Shown: positions 15,969 to 25,758 of the stretch, piece by piece
Position numbering within the stretch: the first letter of the stretch is position 1
Layout: each line of letters starts with the position of its first letter
Origin: Endozoicomonas sp. Mp262
GTDB lineage: Bacteria; Pseudomonadota; Gammaproteobacteria; Pseudomonadales; Endozoicomonadaceae
Assembly (NCBI RefSeq): GCF_025643335.1
Contig: NZ_CP092489.1
Span: forward strand, 2,428,501-2,492,500
Reading direction: 5' to 3'
DNA length: 64,000 nt
Notes under the pieces: model-generated
What the model was told of the DNA's origin: nothing
Databases searched by the model: none
Seen by the model: the letters and a program-made list of their open reading frames with translations, nothing else
Program-made: the position numbers and the translations under genes

Positions 15969-17090
15969 ATGCAGATTGGCGTCCCAAAAGAAATCAAAAA
16001 TCATGAGTATCGTGTTGGGCTTTCCCCTGCCGGGGTGAAAGAGCTGGTTCAGGATGGCCATGATATTTTTATTGAAAGTACTGCCGGGAATGGTGCCGGG
16101 TTTGGTGATCAGGATTATCAGAAGGCGGGTGCTGTTATTCTGGACACTGCGGAACAGATATTTCTGCAATGCGAACTGATTGTGAAGGTTAAAGAACCTC
16201 TGCCGTCTGAGCGAATCCTGCTGCAACCTCATCAGACCTTATTCACTTATTTGCACCTGGCACCTGATCCAGACCAAACAGCGGATTTAATTCAGTCTGG
16301 TGCCTGTTGTATTGCTTATGAAACCGTTGTTGACCACCATGGTAAGCTACCTTTGTTGGCACCTATGTCTGAAGTGGCTGGTCGGATGTCTATTCAGGCA
16401 GGAGCCCGTTGCCTGGAAAAATCAATGCAGGGTAGGGGGGTGTTACTTGGTGGTGTACCAGGGGTTGAACCTGCCAGGGTGGTTATTATTGGTGGAGGGG
16501 TTGTAGGACAGAATGCCATTACTGTTGCGGTAGGAATGGGGGCTCAGGTATCGGTTCTTGATACCTCTGTTGATCAATTACGACGCCTTGACCAGCAATA
16601 TGGCAATCGTATTTGTACCTTGTATTCTAGTTCTCAAGCCATTGAAGACTTTGTCATAAATGCTGATTTGGTGATTGGTGGGGTATTATTACCGGGGGCC
16701 GCAGCTCCCAAACTAGTGAGTTATGAGTTGGTTGGAGCTATGAAAGCGGGTGCTGTGATTGTTGATGTGGCCATTGATCAGGGGGGCTGCGTTGCTACCT
16801 CTAAAGCCACGACCCATGATAATCCCACATTTGTGGTTGATGATGTTGTTCACTATTGTGTAGCCAATATGCCAGGTGCTGTTGCCAGAACCTCAACGAT
16901 AGCCCTGAATAATGCAACCTTGCCTTATATTCTTGAGCTGGCCAATAAAGGTAGCAAGAGATCACTGACTGAAAATCCACAGCTACGGGAAGGAGTGAAT
17001 ATCTGTGGTGGTAAGGTCACTCACAAACCGGTAGCTGATGCCCAGGGGTTGGAATACACGCCAGCTTCAGTTGCCTTGAAATCGATTTGA
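15969..17090 (+). CDS. ald: Alanine dehydrogenase
   Basis: NAD-dependent oxidative deamination of L-alanine to pyruvate and ammonia, cytoplasmic. The 373-residue protein starts at ATG 15969 (MQIGVPKEIKNHEYRVGLSP), with AGGGAG upstream; an earlier ATG at 15951 has no ribosome site. Conserved features are Arg15 and the pyruvate-binding KVKEP motif, the catalytic His in FTYLHLAPD, the Rossmann loop VVIIGGGVVGQNA, the DVAIDQGG block and the MPGAVARTSTIALNNATLPY motif. Length and motifs are full family standard. The 230-bp AT-rich region upstream probably holds its promoter; no operator was confidently seen. Confidence 0.95.
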   Translation: MQIGVPKEIKNHEYRVGLSPAGVKELVQDGHDIFIESTAGNGAGFGDQDYQKAGAVILDTAEQIFLQCELIVKVKEPLPSERILLQPHQTLFTYLHLAPDPDQTADLIQSGACCIAYETVVDHHGKLPLLAPMSEVAGRMSIQAGARCLEKSMQGRGVLLGGVPGVEPARVVIIGGGVVGQNAITVAVGMGAQVSVLDTSVDQLRRLDQQYGNRICTLYSSSQAIEDFVINADLVIGGVLLPGAAAPKLVSYELVGAMKAGAVIVDVAIDQGGCVATSKATTHDNPTFVVDDVVHYCVANMPGAVARTSTIALNNATLPYILELANKGSKRSLTENPQLREGVNICGGKVTHKPVADAQGLEYTPASVALKSI

Positions 17091-17118
17091 TAGCTTACAG
17101 CTTTCACCCGTGAAATGG

Positions 17119-17160
17119 TTAATGAGAAAAGTATAAAGTTACAGTCCTCATTAATCCTTT
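17119..17160 (+). terminator. Probable terminator after ald
   Basis: An 8-bp perfect inverted repeat TTAATGAG/CTCATTAA (17119-17126, 17147-17154) with a 20-nt loop is followed by a pyrimidine-rich tail. The large loop makes it weak; it lies between the convergent ald and PotF-like genes. Confidence 0.4.
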
Positions 17161-17168
17161 CTGTTTCT

Positions 17169-18284
17169 CTAAATACCACTTTTTATTTTTGTAAATAGTC
17201 TTATTCTGGGTTTGTCATCCTTGATATCAAATACGTCAAAGGTAAATAGGTTTTTCTTTGTTTTCAGGTCAGGGTAAATGGCAGGGTTGTTTTTTATGTG
17301 ATCATCCAGAAAGGGAATTGCCGCTTTATTTGCACTGGCGTAGGAAACATAATTCTGAATATTGGCCATGACTTCAGGTTCCAGTAAGTAATTCAGAAAT
17401 TGATAGGCTTCGCCAATATTTTGAGCATCTCTGGGCATGGCAACCATGTCAAAGTACATACCACTGCCTTCCTTAGGTATGGAATATTCTATATGAATGC
17501 TATTTTTTGCCTCTCTTGCCCGGTCGGCAGCCTGAAAGATATCTCCCGACCATCCCACAGCAACACAGATATCGCCATTGGCCAGGTCTGAAATAAATTT
17601 TGATGAATGAAAATAGGTAATATAAGGCCTGACTTTCATCAGCAGTTGTTCAGCTTTTTTATAATCATCACGGTTTCTTGAATTAGGATCCAGTCCCTCG
17701 TGAACCAGTGCCGCTGGTATGACTTCATCGTAAGCATCGAGAAAGGCGACACCACAGCGGCTCAGTTTTTTGATGTTCTCTTCATTAAAGACAAGATCCC
17801 AGCTGTCAGTGGGAGCATCTGTTCCTAAGTATTTTTTTACCAGATCCGGGTTATACCCAATACCTGTTGTTCCCCACATATATGGAACAGCATATTGGTT
17901 ACCTGGATCAAACATTTCCACTTTAGCCATTAACTCTCTATCCAGGTTTTCCCAGTTAGAAAGTTTGTTTCTGTCCAGTGGTTGATAAGCTCCGGCTACA
18001 ATCTGCCTTGCCATATTGCTGGCAGTGGGAAAAACCAGATCATAACCTGTTTTCCCGGAAAGCAGCTTGGCCTCCAGAGTTTCAAGGCTATCAAACACAT
18101 CATAGATAACCTCTACACCTGTTCTTTTTTCAAAGTTGGCAATAGTGTCTTCAGCAATAAAATCAGACCAGTTATATATATAGAGTTCTTTTTTCTGTGC
18201 GTGGGCTGCCGTGATCATTAATGATGAGATAACTGCTGTAGTGAGGCATAACTTCCTGAAGCGCTGAAACAGGCTGAAAGTCAT
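17169..18284 (-). CDS. Polyamine ABC transporter periplasmic binding protein (PotF-like)
   Basis: A 371-residue solute-binding protein for putrescine or spermidine uptake. The signal peptide ends at AHAQ (cleavage near residue 29). The mature start KELYIYNWSDFIAEDTIANFE is the PotF/SpuD/SpuE signature, followed by YDLVFPTASNMARQI, VPYMWGTTGIGYNP and CVAVGWSGDIFQAA, which line the polyamine pocket in that family. AAGGA precedes ATG 18284. No permease or ATPase gene is adjacent, so the transporter partners must lie elsewhere. Its position next to puuA and near puuC/puuB supports a role in putrescine uptake for catabolism. Confidence 0.9.
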   Translation of the reverse strand: MTFSLFQRFRKLCLTTAVISSLMITAAHAQKKELYIYNWSDFIAEDTIANFEKRTGVEVIYDVFDSLETLEAKLLSGKTGYDLVFPTASNMARQIVAGAYQPLDRNKLSNWENLDRELMAKVEMFDPGNQYAVPYMWGTTGIGYNPDLVKKYLGTDAPTDSWDLVFNEENIKKLSRCGVAFLDAYDEVIPAALVHEGLDPNSRNRDDYKKAEQLLMKVRPYITYFHSSKFISDLANGDICVAVGWSGDIFQAADRAREAKNSIHIEYSIPKEGSGMYFDMVAMPRDAQNIGEAYQFLNYLLEPEVMANIQNYVSYASANKAAIPFLDDHIKNNPAIYPDLKTKKNLFTFDVFDIKDDKPRIRLFTKIKSGI

Positions 18285-18393
18285 TTTACAGGTTCCTTAT
18301 TCTCTTGTTTTCAGGGAAAACTTATTTTAAGCCGCCGATTTTATAGCAAAACTTATTACCGGGTTATTTGACACAGGACAGCTTTTTTAGCCA

Positions 18394-18408
18394 GTCAACA
18401 GCCCCTAG
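18394..18408 (+). repeat. Solitary MITE end
   Basis: GTCAACAGCCCCTAG repeats the right terminal inverted repeat and TA flank of the MITE at 5605-5884 exactly. No matching left end is within several hundred bases. It is probably a decayed copy or a truncated insertion upstream of the PotF-like gene. Confidence 0.5.
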
Positions 18409-18488
18409 TGAACAAGTCAGGAACCTCCGGTTTTCAAACGGGTTTTGGTTTAATTCATTCTGAGTGTGACTATTGTATGCATAGGTGC

Positions 18489-19835
18489 TTATACAGAAAG
18501 TAACAGGTACTCCCTTTCCCACGAACTTATGACACGTTTAAAGTTTTCATATTCTACCCGTTTAACGGCAACATAGGTGTTGACAAAAGATTCACCAAGC
18601 ATTGCCGTTAGCTCTTTACACTCTTCCATCATATCCAGCGCGGATTCCAGGTTGATGGGAATACTTTGATTTCTGAGTCCATAGGCACTCCCTGTTACCG
18701 GTTCTTCGGGAGCCAGCTTTTCCTGAATACCCATATACCCACAAAGCAAGGTGGCAGCAAATGCCAGGTAGGGGTTGGCATCAGCGCCAGCCAGCCGGTT
18801 TTCTACTCGCCTGGCCGCTGGGGGAGATTCCGGGACTCGCAATGCCACCGTTCTATTATCTACACCCCAAGAGACATTGACAGGTGCTGATTCCCCGGGG
18901 AGAAAGCGTCGATAGGAATTGACGTTCGGGGCAAACAAAGGAACCGCCATAGGGATATATTTTTGTAAGCCGCCAATATAGTGCAGAAAGCGTTCGGAAA
19001 ATGAACCGTCCCCATCGCTGAAGATATTGTTGCCGCTTTTACAATCAATGATGCTCTGGTGAATGTGCATGGAGCTGCCCGGTTCATTTTCTACCGGCTT
19101 AGCCATGAAGGTTGCGGATATCTTATGCTTGAGAGCAGCCTCCCGGACACAGCGCTTGAAGGTGAATACCTGATCAGCCAGAGAGAGGGGGTCACCATGA
19201 CGGAAATTGATTTCCATCTGGGCCACCCCCTCTTCATGAATCAGGGTATCAATATCCAGTTCCTGGGCTTCACAGTAATCGTAGATATCTTCAAAAAGTG
19301 GGTCATATTCATTGGTGGCATCAATACTATACGACTGTCTTCCATATTCCTGCCGGCCGGAACGCCCAACAGGGGGTTCCAGAGGGAGGTCTGGGTCAGT
19401 GCATCGCTTGGTAAGGTAAAACTCCAGTTCGGGAGCAATAACCGGACGCCATCCTTTGTCATCATATAGCTTAAGTATATTTTTCAACAGTGTTCTGGGG
19501 GCTACACTGACAGCATTGCCTTGTTTGTCGTAACAGTCATGTATGATCTGGGCTGTGGGTTCAGTGGCCCATGGGACAAGATAAACAGCGTTTTCATCCG
19601 GTTTGAGAATCATATCAATTTCTGCCGGATTTATGAGGCTGTCGTAGGTTTTATCAGGAAGTGAATCACCTGTAACAGTAGCAATCAGAACCGTCTCTGG
19701 CAGACGAATGCCCTTTTCATGACAGAACTTACTTGAAGGCATAATCTTGCCTCGAGCCACGCCTGTGAGGTCTGGAATGACGCACTCAACTTCAGATATT
19801 TGATGCTCTTTCAGCCAGGCCTTCAGTTTCTTCAT
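18489..19835 (-). CDS. puuA: Gamma-glutamylputrescine synthetase (glutamine synthetase family)
   Basis: An ATP-dependent ligase joining glutamate to putrescine, the first step of the glutamylated-putrescine (Puu) pathway. The 448-residue protein has the glutamine synthetase fold: an N-terminal beta-grasp (VECVIPDLTGVARGKIMP), metal-binding Glu in PELEFYL, HEEGVAQMEINFRHGDPL, the catalytic MAKPVENEPGSSMHIHQS, Arg motif NSYRRFLPG and PPAARRVENRLAGADANPYL. The GxARGK N-terminal pattern and the neighbours separate PuuA/SpuB/PauA from true GlnA. A CAGGT ribosome site precedes ATG 19835. puuC and puuB lie 3 kb away on the opposite strand. Confidence 0.88.
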   Translation of the reverse strand: MKKLKAWLKEHQISEVECVIPDLTGVARGKIMPSSKFCHEKGIRLPETVLIATVTGDSLPDKTYDSLINPAEIDMILKPDENAVYLVPWATEPTAQIIHDCYDKQGNAVSVAPRTLLKNILKLYDDKGWRPVIAPELEFYLTKRCTDPDLPLEPPVGRSGRQEYGRQSYSIDATNEYDPLFEDIYDYCEAQELDIDTLIHEEGVAQMEINFRHGDPLSLADQVFTFKRCVREAALKHKISATFMAKPVENEPGSSMHIHQSIIDCKSGNNIFSDGDGSFSERFLHYIGGLQKYIPMAVPLFAPNVNSYRRFLPGESAPVNVSWGVDNRTVALRVPESPPAARRVENRLAGADANPYLAFAATLLCGYMGIQEKLAPEEPVTGSAYGLRNQSIPINLESALDMMEECKELTAMLGESFVNTYVAVKRVEYENFKRVISSWEREYLLLSV

Positions 19836-20011
19836 GATACCTGCATTTTTTGTCTATTTATTGTGTTATTAGTGTACTCTGACTTTGAATATCATCCAAA
19901 CAAGCTGGATCATCGGGGCTTCCCAATAAATCATAATAAAATAGGATACGTTCCCTGACCCGTTTTAGCCTTCTTTTATCAGGGAATGAGGCGCTGCCAC
20001 TTAAGATGCAC

Positions 20012-20833
20012 TTAACGGCTGGCTTTAGTCAATAAATTGAGTATACCTGCTGTTTTTATATGATTGAACTGCTGCTGATTTTTGGCCAGCATGAATCCGG
20101 CATAACCCAGCGCATTAATAGCAACACCATCGGGACGACCCTCACTTCGTGGTACGACCAGCATCCATTGCCGGGTCATCAACAGATTGTAGGGGGCAGG
20201 GTTTTCCTGTCCAGAGGTGATCAAGCTCAACGTTGATAACATTTGTTGGTAGAGCGAGAAGAGATAACCGGCATCATCGCTTTTTAAATCAAGTTTGCAT
20301 GCCAAGTGTTTAAAAGGTAACTGTAGCAGCTGTTCGGGTTGGTAAGAGGGTATTGAGGCCATAATGCCATCAATGGGTAGCTTATCCAGAGGGAGCGCCT
20401 GTAAATGCCTGTGGGGCTGGCTGGCTCCAGCCTGTCTGCCGCTATTATAAAAAGACAGTAGGTCCAGCTGGCTGTGGATATCTGCCAGAGCGGTAAACTC
20501 ATTCAGAGTTAATAATGACTCCTGGGATTCGAATACCGGTGTGACAATAAGAAAATGGTTGGGAACCAGGTTGTATTTATTTAACAGAATGACATGGCCA
20601 CTGTTCAGGTGTTTAACATACAGGCTTTTTTCATAGGGTAGAAATGGATTTTTGGAAATTGAATACCCTTTCTTTTTTTTTCGGAATCCATTCAGTACAC
20701 GGACCTGAAATGGAATACCTTGCTCATTAATAGGCTGGATCAGGGTGGGAGCTGTTTCTAATGCCCCTGACTCTGTGGCCAGTTTGCTTACTTGGGATAA
20801 GGAATCAATCAGTTCTGTTTCTAAAAATTTCAT
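20012..20833 (-). CDS. ATP adenylyltransferase / Ap4A phosphorylase-like (HIT superfamily)
   Basis: A 273-residue protein of the Apa1/Apa2 type, which cleaves diadenosine tetraphosphate with phosphate to ATP and ADP. The active-site histidine motif is in AGASQPHRHLQALPL. Also present are the N-terminal nucleotide-binding block (FRKKKKGYSISKNPFLPYEKSLYV), LLNKYNLVPNHFLIVT and the C-terminal domain YNLLMTRQWMLVVPRSEG. ATG 20833 is chosen; the frame can begin 8 codons earlier at TTG 20857. Neither start has a strong ribosome site. Such enzymes are better known in fungi and cyanobacteria but occur in marine gammaproteobacteria. Confidence 0.82.
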   Translation of the reverse strand: MKFLETELIDSLSQVSKLATESGALETAPTLIQPINEQGIPFQVRVLNGFRKKKKGYSISKNPFLPYEKSLYVKHLNSGHVILLNKYNLVPNHFLIVTPVFESQESLLTLNEFTALADIHSQLDLLSFYNSGRQAGASQPHRHLQALPLDKLPIDGIMASIPSYQPEQLLQLPFKHLACKLDLKSDDAGYLFSLYQQMLSTLSLITSGQENPAPYNLLMTRQWMLVVPRSEGRPDGVAINALGYAGFMLAKNQQQFNHIKTAGILNLLTKASR

Positions 20834-20969
20834 AATGGGTATTAACAATAGATTCAAAACTGGCAGTTTGAACTATTACTTTAGCTTTTTCGATCATCTG
20901 TTACCGCTTTTTTGGAATAGTGTCGTGTTTTAACTCAAGGCTTCTACAGATAGAAGCCTCTTACTGATG

Positions 20970-22463
20970 TTATTTCATTGTGGGAATAACAAACTCCGTA
21001 TCTCCGCGAATTCCTGTAGGCCAGCGTGAGGTGATCGCTTTTTTGCGGGTATAAAACCGAACACCATCCTCACCATGCATATGCAGAGGACCAAACAGTG
21101 AGCGTTTCCAGCCCCCGAAACTATGGAATGCCATGGGTACAGGGATGGGAACATTAATGCCAACCATGCCTATTTGAATATCGTGCGCAAACTGTCGGGC
21201 ACTGTCTCCATCCCGGGTAAATATGGCTGTGCCATTGCCATACTCATGGGCATTGATGATATCGACTGCCGTCTTGTAGTCAGGAACGCGGACAACACTG
21301 AGTACCGGTCCAAAAATTTCTTCTTTGTAAATGCCCATATCAGTGGTGACATTATCAAATAGGCATCCACCTAAAAAATAGCCTTCTTCATGCCCTGTTA
21401 TCTTTAGATTTCGACCATCAACAATCAGTGAAGCTCCCTGGGCAACGCCGGAATCAATATGATCCTTAACTTTGCTGCGATGGGCTTTGCTAATTAAAGG
21501 ACCCATTTCTACGCCGGGTTCCATGCCATTTCCGATTCTCAGTTCCCGAACTCTGGGCGCAAGCTTTTCCACCAGTTTATCAGCGATATCTCCAACGGCC
21601 ACTGCTACTGAAATGGCCATACAGCGTTCGCCTGCAGAACCATAACCTGCTCCCACTAAGGCATTTACCGCTTGGTCAAGGTCGGCGTCGGGCATGATAA
21701 CCATATGATTCTTGGCTCCGCCTAGTGCCTGAACCCGCTTCCCTGCATGGGATGCTGTTTGGTAGATATACTCTGCAATGGGCGTAGAACCCACAAAGCT
21801 GACCGCCTGAATATCCTGATGGGTCAATAGGGTATCAACGGCTTCTTTATCACCATTGATAACATTGAAAGCGCCGTCCGGTAATCCAGCCTCGTGCATT
21901 AGCTCTGCCAGGCGTAACGGTACAGAGGGATCTTTTTCAGAAGGTTTAAGAACAAATGTGTTACCACAAGCCAGGGCAAGGGGAAACATCCACATGGGTA
22001 CCATGGCTGGAAAGTTAAAGGGGGTAATGCCAGCAACAACTCCCAAAGGCTGTTTTATAGACCAGGCATCCACATCAGTGCCTACGTTTTCAGTATATTC
22101 CCCTTTCAGCAGGTGAGGGATACCACAGGCAAACTCTACCACTTCAAGCCCCCGGGTTATTTCGCCCCTGGCATCGTCCAGCACTTTACCGTGTTCGCAG
22201 GTGATCAGTTCTGCCAGTTCATTTCGGTGTTGTTCAACCCGTTCTTTAAACTTGAACAGAATCCGTGCCCGGTTAAGCGGGGTGACTTGCTTCCATTCTG
22301 TAAAGGCTTTTTGAGCTGCGGTGATGGCTGCTTCAGTTTCATTTTTACTGGCAAGGGAGACGTTGGCAGAGATTTCTCCGGTGGCTGGATTATGGATCGG
22401 CTGGCCATGGTCACTGGGTTCAGTGAATTTCCCGGCAATAAAATGAGTCTTGTTTAATGGCAT
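20970..22463 (-). CDS. mmsA: CoA-acylating methylmalonate-semialdehyde dehydrogenase
   Basis: Oxidises methylmalonate semialdehyde (and malonate semialdehyde) to propionyl-CoA or acetyl-CoA, in valine and beta-alanine breakdown. The 497-residue aldehyde dehydrogenase has the NAD-binding [27 protein letters not shown], catalytic Cys281 in [12 protein letters not shown] and [14 protein letters not shown]. The family hallmark is the missing general-base Glu (QALGGAKNH instead of an E-containing ELGGK loop), with GERCMA around the Cys. It is divergent from puuC with 296 bp between the two starts. In a polyamine context it could process beta-alanine-derived malonate semialdehyde; this is inference. 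Confidence 0.93.
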   Translation of the reverse strand: MPLNKTHFIAGKFTEPSDHGQPIHNPATGEISANVSLASKNETEAAITAAQKAFTEWKQVTPLNRARILFKFKERVEQHRNELAELITCEHGKVLDDARGEITRGLEVVEFACGIPHLLKGEYTENVGTDVDAWSIKQPLGVVAGITPFNFPAMVPMWMFPLALACGNTFVLKPSEKDPSVPLRLAELMHEAGLPDGAFNVINGDKEAVDTLLTHQDIQAVSFVGSTPIAEYIYQTASHAGKRVQALGGAKNHMVIMPDADLDQAVNALVGAGYGSAGERCMAISVAVAVGDIADKLVEKLAPRVRELRIGNGMEPGVEMGPLISKAHRSKVKDHIDSGVAQGASLIVDGRNLKITGHEEGYFLGGCLFDNVTTDMGIYKEEIFGPVLSVVRVPDYKTAVDIINAHEYGNGTAIFTRDGDSARQFAHDIQIGMVGINVPIPVPMAFHSFGGWKRSLFGPLHMHGEDGVRFYTRKKAITSRWPTGIRGDTEFVIPTMK

Positions 22464-22759
22464 TTGCTTAATCCCTTACTTATTATTGTTGTGATCCTTG
22501 GCTTTTTATGACGTTTGCCAGTTTACCTATTAGCCCATCAATATGGATGCTTTTTTTAAAATTAAGGGTGGAAACATTGCCAGAATATCACCAGTCCAGT
22601 GAACTCGTGCATCTTTTTTGTAACATCCCTTGAGCACCTTGTATCTTTAAGGCTATTTCTACTGATTCAGAAGCTGATTAGGTAATAAAACCGGGTTGGT
22701 AGATTTCAATAGAGCCAGTAATAGTGAATCCTATTGGTTCAATAATAAGTGGAGGCAGT

Positions 22760-24259
22760 ATGACTGATATTAAAAACAGGGATTTTTGGGAAGAGAAAGC
22801 CCGAAACCTGAATTTTAATGGCAAGGCGTTTATTGATGGTCACTATGTGGATTCAGCCAGTGGGGACACATTTGATTGTGTTTCTCCTATTGATGGTAAG
22901 GTTCTGACCTCAGTTACCAGCTGCTTACAGACCGATGTGGACAAAGCGGTTCTGGGGGCTCGCAGGACATTTGAGTCCGGGGTGTGGTCTCGCCTCTCTC
23001 CTGTTGACAGGAAAAAAGTACTACAGGCTTTTGCCGATGAAATCAGTGCTCACCAGGAGGAACTGGCACTGCTCGAAACCCTGGATATGGGCAAGCCTAT
23101 TACAGACAGTTTTACTGATGATCTTCCCGATGCCATTAACTGTATTCGCTGGTGTGCTGAAGCAGTGGATAAGCTTTATGACGAGGTGGCACCCACAGCA
23201 GATAATACCTTGGGACTGATCACCCGAGAGCCTGTGGGGGTGGTGGCTGCTATTGTTCCCTGGAATTATCCCCTTTGTATGGCGGCCTGGAAGTTAGGGC
23301 CAGCCCTTGCGGTGGGTAATAGTGTTGTTTTAAAGCCCTCAGAAAAATCACCGTTAACAGCTATTCGTATCGCTGAACTGGCAAAGAAAGCAGGCCTGCC
23401 AGATGGTGTGCTACAGGTGTTGCCCGGTTATGGACATACCGCGGGGAAAGCCCTGGCCCTTCACCCTGATGTTGATACCCTGGTTTTTACCGGATCTACC
23501 ACTACAGCAAGACAGCTAATGGTTTATGCCGGTGAATCCAATATGAAGCGGGTTTGGATAGAGGCCGGTGGGAAGACGCCTAATATTGTGTTTGCCGATG
23601 CTCCTGATCTGAAAAAAGCGGCGAAGATTGCGGCGATGGCCATTTTTTGTAATCAAGGAGAAGTTTGTGTAGCAGGTTCAAGACTGTTAGTGGAAGACTG
23701 TATTTATGATGATTTTCTACAGTGTGTTGTTGAAGAAGTGAGTAATTGGCAGCCAGGCCATCCTTTGGATCCAAATGCAGTTGCAGGCGCTATTGTTGAT
23801 GAAATTCAGCTAAAGAGAGTTCTTGGCTATATCGAGAAAGGTCAGTCTGAGGGAGCGAAATTGACGGTTGGCGGGCAGCGAATAATGAAAGACATGGGTG
23901 GTTTTTATATAGAGCCAACCATCTTTAATGATGTATCCAATACTATGACCATTGCCCGGGAAGAAATTTTTGGGCCTGTGCTCTCTGTGATTCGATTCAA
24001 AACGGAAGAGGAGGCTGTAACTGTAGCTAATGATTCTGTCTATGGCCTGGCGGCTGCATTATGGACTCGTGATTTATCCAGGGCTCATCGTCTTTCCCGT
24101 CGCCTTCGTGCCGGTTCAGTATGGATAAATAATTATTTTGGGGGTGATATGACAGTACCTTTTGGTGGCTACAAACAATCCGGCAATGGGCGAGATAAAT
24201 CCATGCATACCTTTGATAAATACTCTGAGCTAAAAGCGACCTGGATTTCCCTTGAATAA
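22760..24259 (+). CDS. puuC: Gamma-glutamyl-gamma-aminobutyraldehyde dehydrogenase
   Basis: NAD(P)-dependent oxidation of gamma-glutamyl-gamma-aminobutyraldehyde, the third step of putrescine degradation. The 499-residue protein from ATG 22760 has GGAGG just upstream; an in-frame start 12 codons earlier lacks one. Motifs are IVPWNYPLCMAAWKLGPAL, FTGSTTTARQL, WIEAGGKTPNIVFADAPDL (base Glu), catalytic Cys303 in NQGEVCVAGSRL, and [13 protein letters not shown]. The C-terminal DMTVPFGGYKQSGNGRDKS and LKATWISLE are nearly identical to E. coli PuuC. puuB follows 17 nt later, so they form an operon. Confidence 0.93.
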   Translation: MTDIKNRDFWEEKARNLNFNGKAFIDGHYVDSASGDTFDCVSPIDGKVLTSVTSCLQTDVDKAVLGARRTFESGVWSRLSPVDRKKVLQAFADEISAHQEELALLETLDMGKPITDSFTDDLPDAINCIRWCAEAVDKLYDEVAPTADNTLGLITREPVGVVAAIVPWNYPLCMAAWKLGPALAVGNSVVLKPSEKSPLTAIRIAELAKKAGLPDGVLQVLPGYGHTAGKALALHPDVDTLVFTGSTTTARQLMVYAGESNMKRVWIEAGGKTPNIVFADAPDLKKAAKIAAMAIFCNQGEVCVAGSRLLVEDCIYDDFLQCVVEEVSNWQPGHPLDPNAVAGAIVDEIQLKRVLGYIEKGQSEGAKLTVGGQRIMKDMGGFYIEPTIFNDVSNTMTIAREEIFGPVLSVIRFKTEEEAVTVANDSVYGLAAALWTRDLSRAHRLSRRLRAGSVWINNYFGGDMTVPFGGYKQSGNGRDKSMHTFDKYSELKATWISLE

Positions 24260-24276
24260 CAATAGGGCAATAAACA

Positions 24277-25578
24277 ATGGCTATGTGGAAGAAAGCTCGA
24301 AGCTGTTTGGAACATGTGGCCACTTATTATGCAGCAACTGTTAATTCCAGTGTGAATTTTCCTACACTGAATCAACATATGACTGCTGACGTTTGTGTTG
24401 TTGGTGGAGGTTTTTCTGGTGTTGCGACAGCATTAGAACTGGCAGAAAAAGGCTACAAGGTGGTATTGCTGGAAGGCCATAGAATAGGCTGGGGAGCATC
24501 GGGCCGCAATGGAGGTCAGTTAATTCGGGGTATTGGTCATGGTATAGAGCAGTTTCGCAATGAAATTGGTCAGGAGGGTATTGATGCTATAGCTAACATG
24601 GGGATTGAAGCTGTCCAGATTGTTCGTGATAGAGTTACCCGGCATGATATTCAGTGTGACTTGAAAATGGGCTATTTTGATGCAGCCATTAAACCTCGTC
24701 ATATGAAGGTATTAGAACAGGAAGCTCGCTCTTTACAAAACCAGGGTTACAGTGAAAAGTTACAACTTATTGGATCAGGGCAGGTTGCCAGTGTTGTTGG
24801 TTCAAGGCGCTATATTGGTGGCTTGGTGGATATGGGGAGTGGTCATCTTCATCCATTAAATCTTTGTATTAGCGAGGCAAAGATTGCAGAGGCACTGGGG
24901 GTTTATATCTTCGAAGGCTCCCAGGTTCAAAAAATTCATTACGGTGAATCAATCAAGGTTGAAACTTCTGATGGTGAAGTTGTTGCTGATCAGTTGGTTC
25001 TGTGTGGTAACGCCTATCTTGGTGAATTGGAACCTCGGATAGCAGGAAAAGTGCTGCCTGCCGGGAGTTATATTATTGCCACAGAACCTTTGCCGGAATC
25101 TATCTATAAAAAACTGCTGCCTAAAGATATGGCTGTAGCAGATATGAGTATTGCCCTGGATTATTTCCGTCTGTCTGAGGATAAGCGACTTTTGTTTGGG
25201 GGAGTATGCAACTACTCCGGGCGAGACCCAGAAAACATTGCCAAGGTATTACAGCCAAAGATGCTTAGAGTATTTCCAGAGCTTGTAAATTATCGTATTG
25301 AATACCAGTGGGGAGGTATGCTGGGTATAGGGGCTAATCGAATGCCTCAAATTGGCAGAGTGGAACCTAATGTTTATTATGCACAAGCCTATTCAGGGCA
25401 TGGTGTCAATGTAACACATATGGCTGGAAGGGTTATTGCTGAAGCCATTTCTGGTAATGCTGAACGGTTTAACGTTTTTAACAGAATTGGTCATATTACT
25501 TTTCCTGGAGGAAAGTATTTCAGGTCGATGCTATTGGCTGCCGGGATGCTTTGTTACCGGATAAAAGAGCTATTTTGA
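24277..25578 (+). CDS. puuB: Gamma-glutamylputrescine oxidoreductase
   Basis: A FAD-dependent DAO-family oxidase converting gamma-glutamylputrescine to the aldehyde, with H2O2 and ammonia released: the step between PuuA and PuuC. The 433-residue protein has the dinucleotide-binding ADVCVVGGGFSGVATALELAEKG with the downstream acidic LLEGHRIGWGASGRNGGQ block typical of PuuB/OrdL, and C-terminal FAD-binding YAQAYSGHGVNVTHMAGR. It starts 17 nt after puuC. ATG 24283 is an alternative start. The pathway lacks a visible puuD hydrolase and puuE transaminase in this window. Confidence 0.9.
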   Translation: MAMWKKARSCLEHVATYYAATVNSSVNFPTLNQHMTADVCVVGGGFSGVATALELAEKGYKVVLLEGHRIGWGASGRNGGQLIRGIGHGIEQFRNEIGQEGIDAIANMGIEAVQIVRDRVTRHDIQCDLKMGYFDAAIKPRHMKVLEQEARSLQNQGYSEKLQLIGSGQVASVVGSRRYIGGLVDMGSGHLHPLNLCISEAKIAEALGVYIFEGSQVQKIHYGESIKVETSDGEVVADQLVLCGNAYLGELEPRIAGKVLPAGSYIIATEPLPESIYKKLLPKDMAVADMSIALDYFRLSEDKRLLFGGVCNYSGRDPENIAKVLQPKMLRVFPELVNYRIEYQWGGMLGIGANRMPQIGRVEPNVYYAQAYSGHGVNVTHMAGRVIAEAISGNAERFNVFNRIGHITFPGGKYFRSMLLAAGMLCYRIKELF

Positions 25579-25758
25579 AAAAACAAAGTTAGTCAATAGC
25601 TTTTCCTATAATACGGTTGGCGCATATTATTGCAGCTATTCCCGTGACATCAATTAAATCACTGCAACAGCAAGGCTTACAGTAAATTCCAAATGGAGTG
25701 ATTTCGCACAAAATAACGTCTACTTTTGATAGGGATACTTTATCAATGGCTGTCTCTC

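Noticed and set aside
20834-20857. TTG start for the Ap4A phosphorylase-like gene
   Set aside because: Eight extra hydrophobic codons with no ribosome site; ATG 20833 is simpler.
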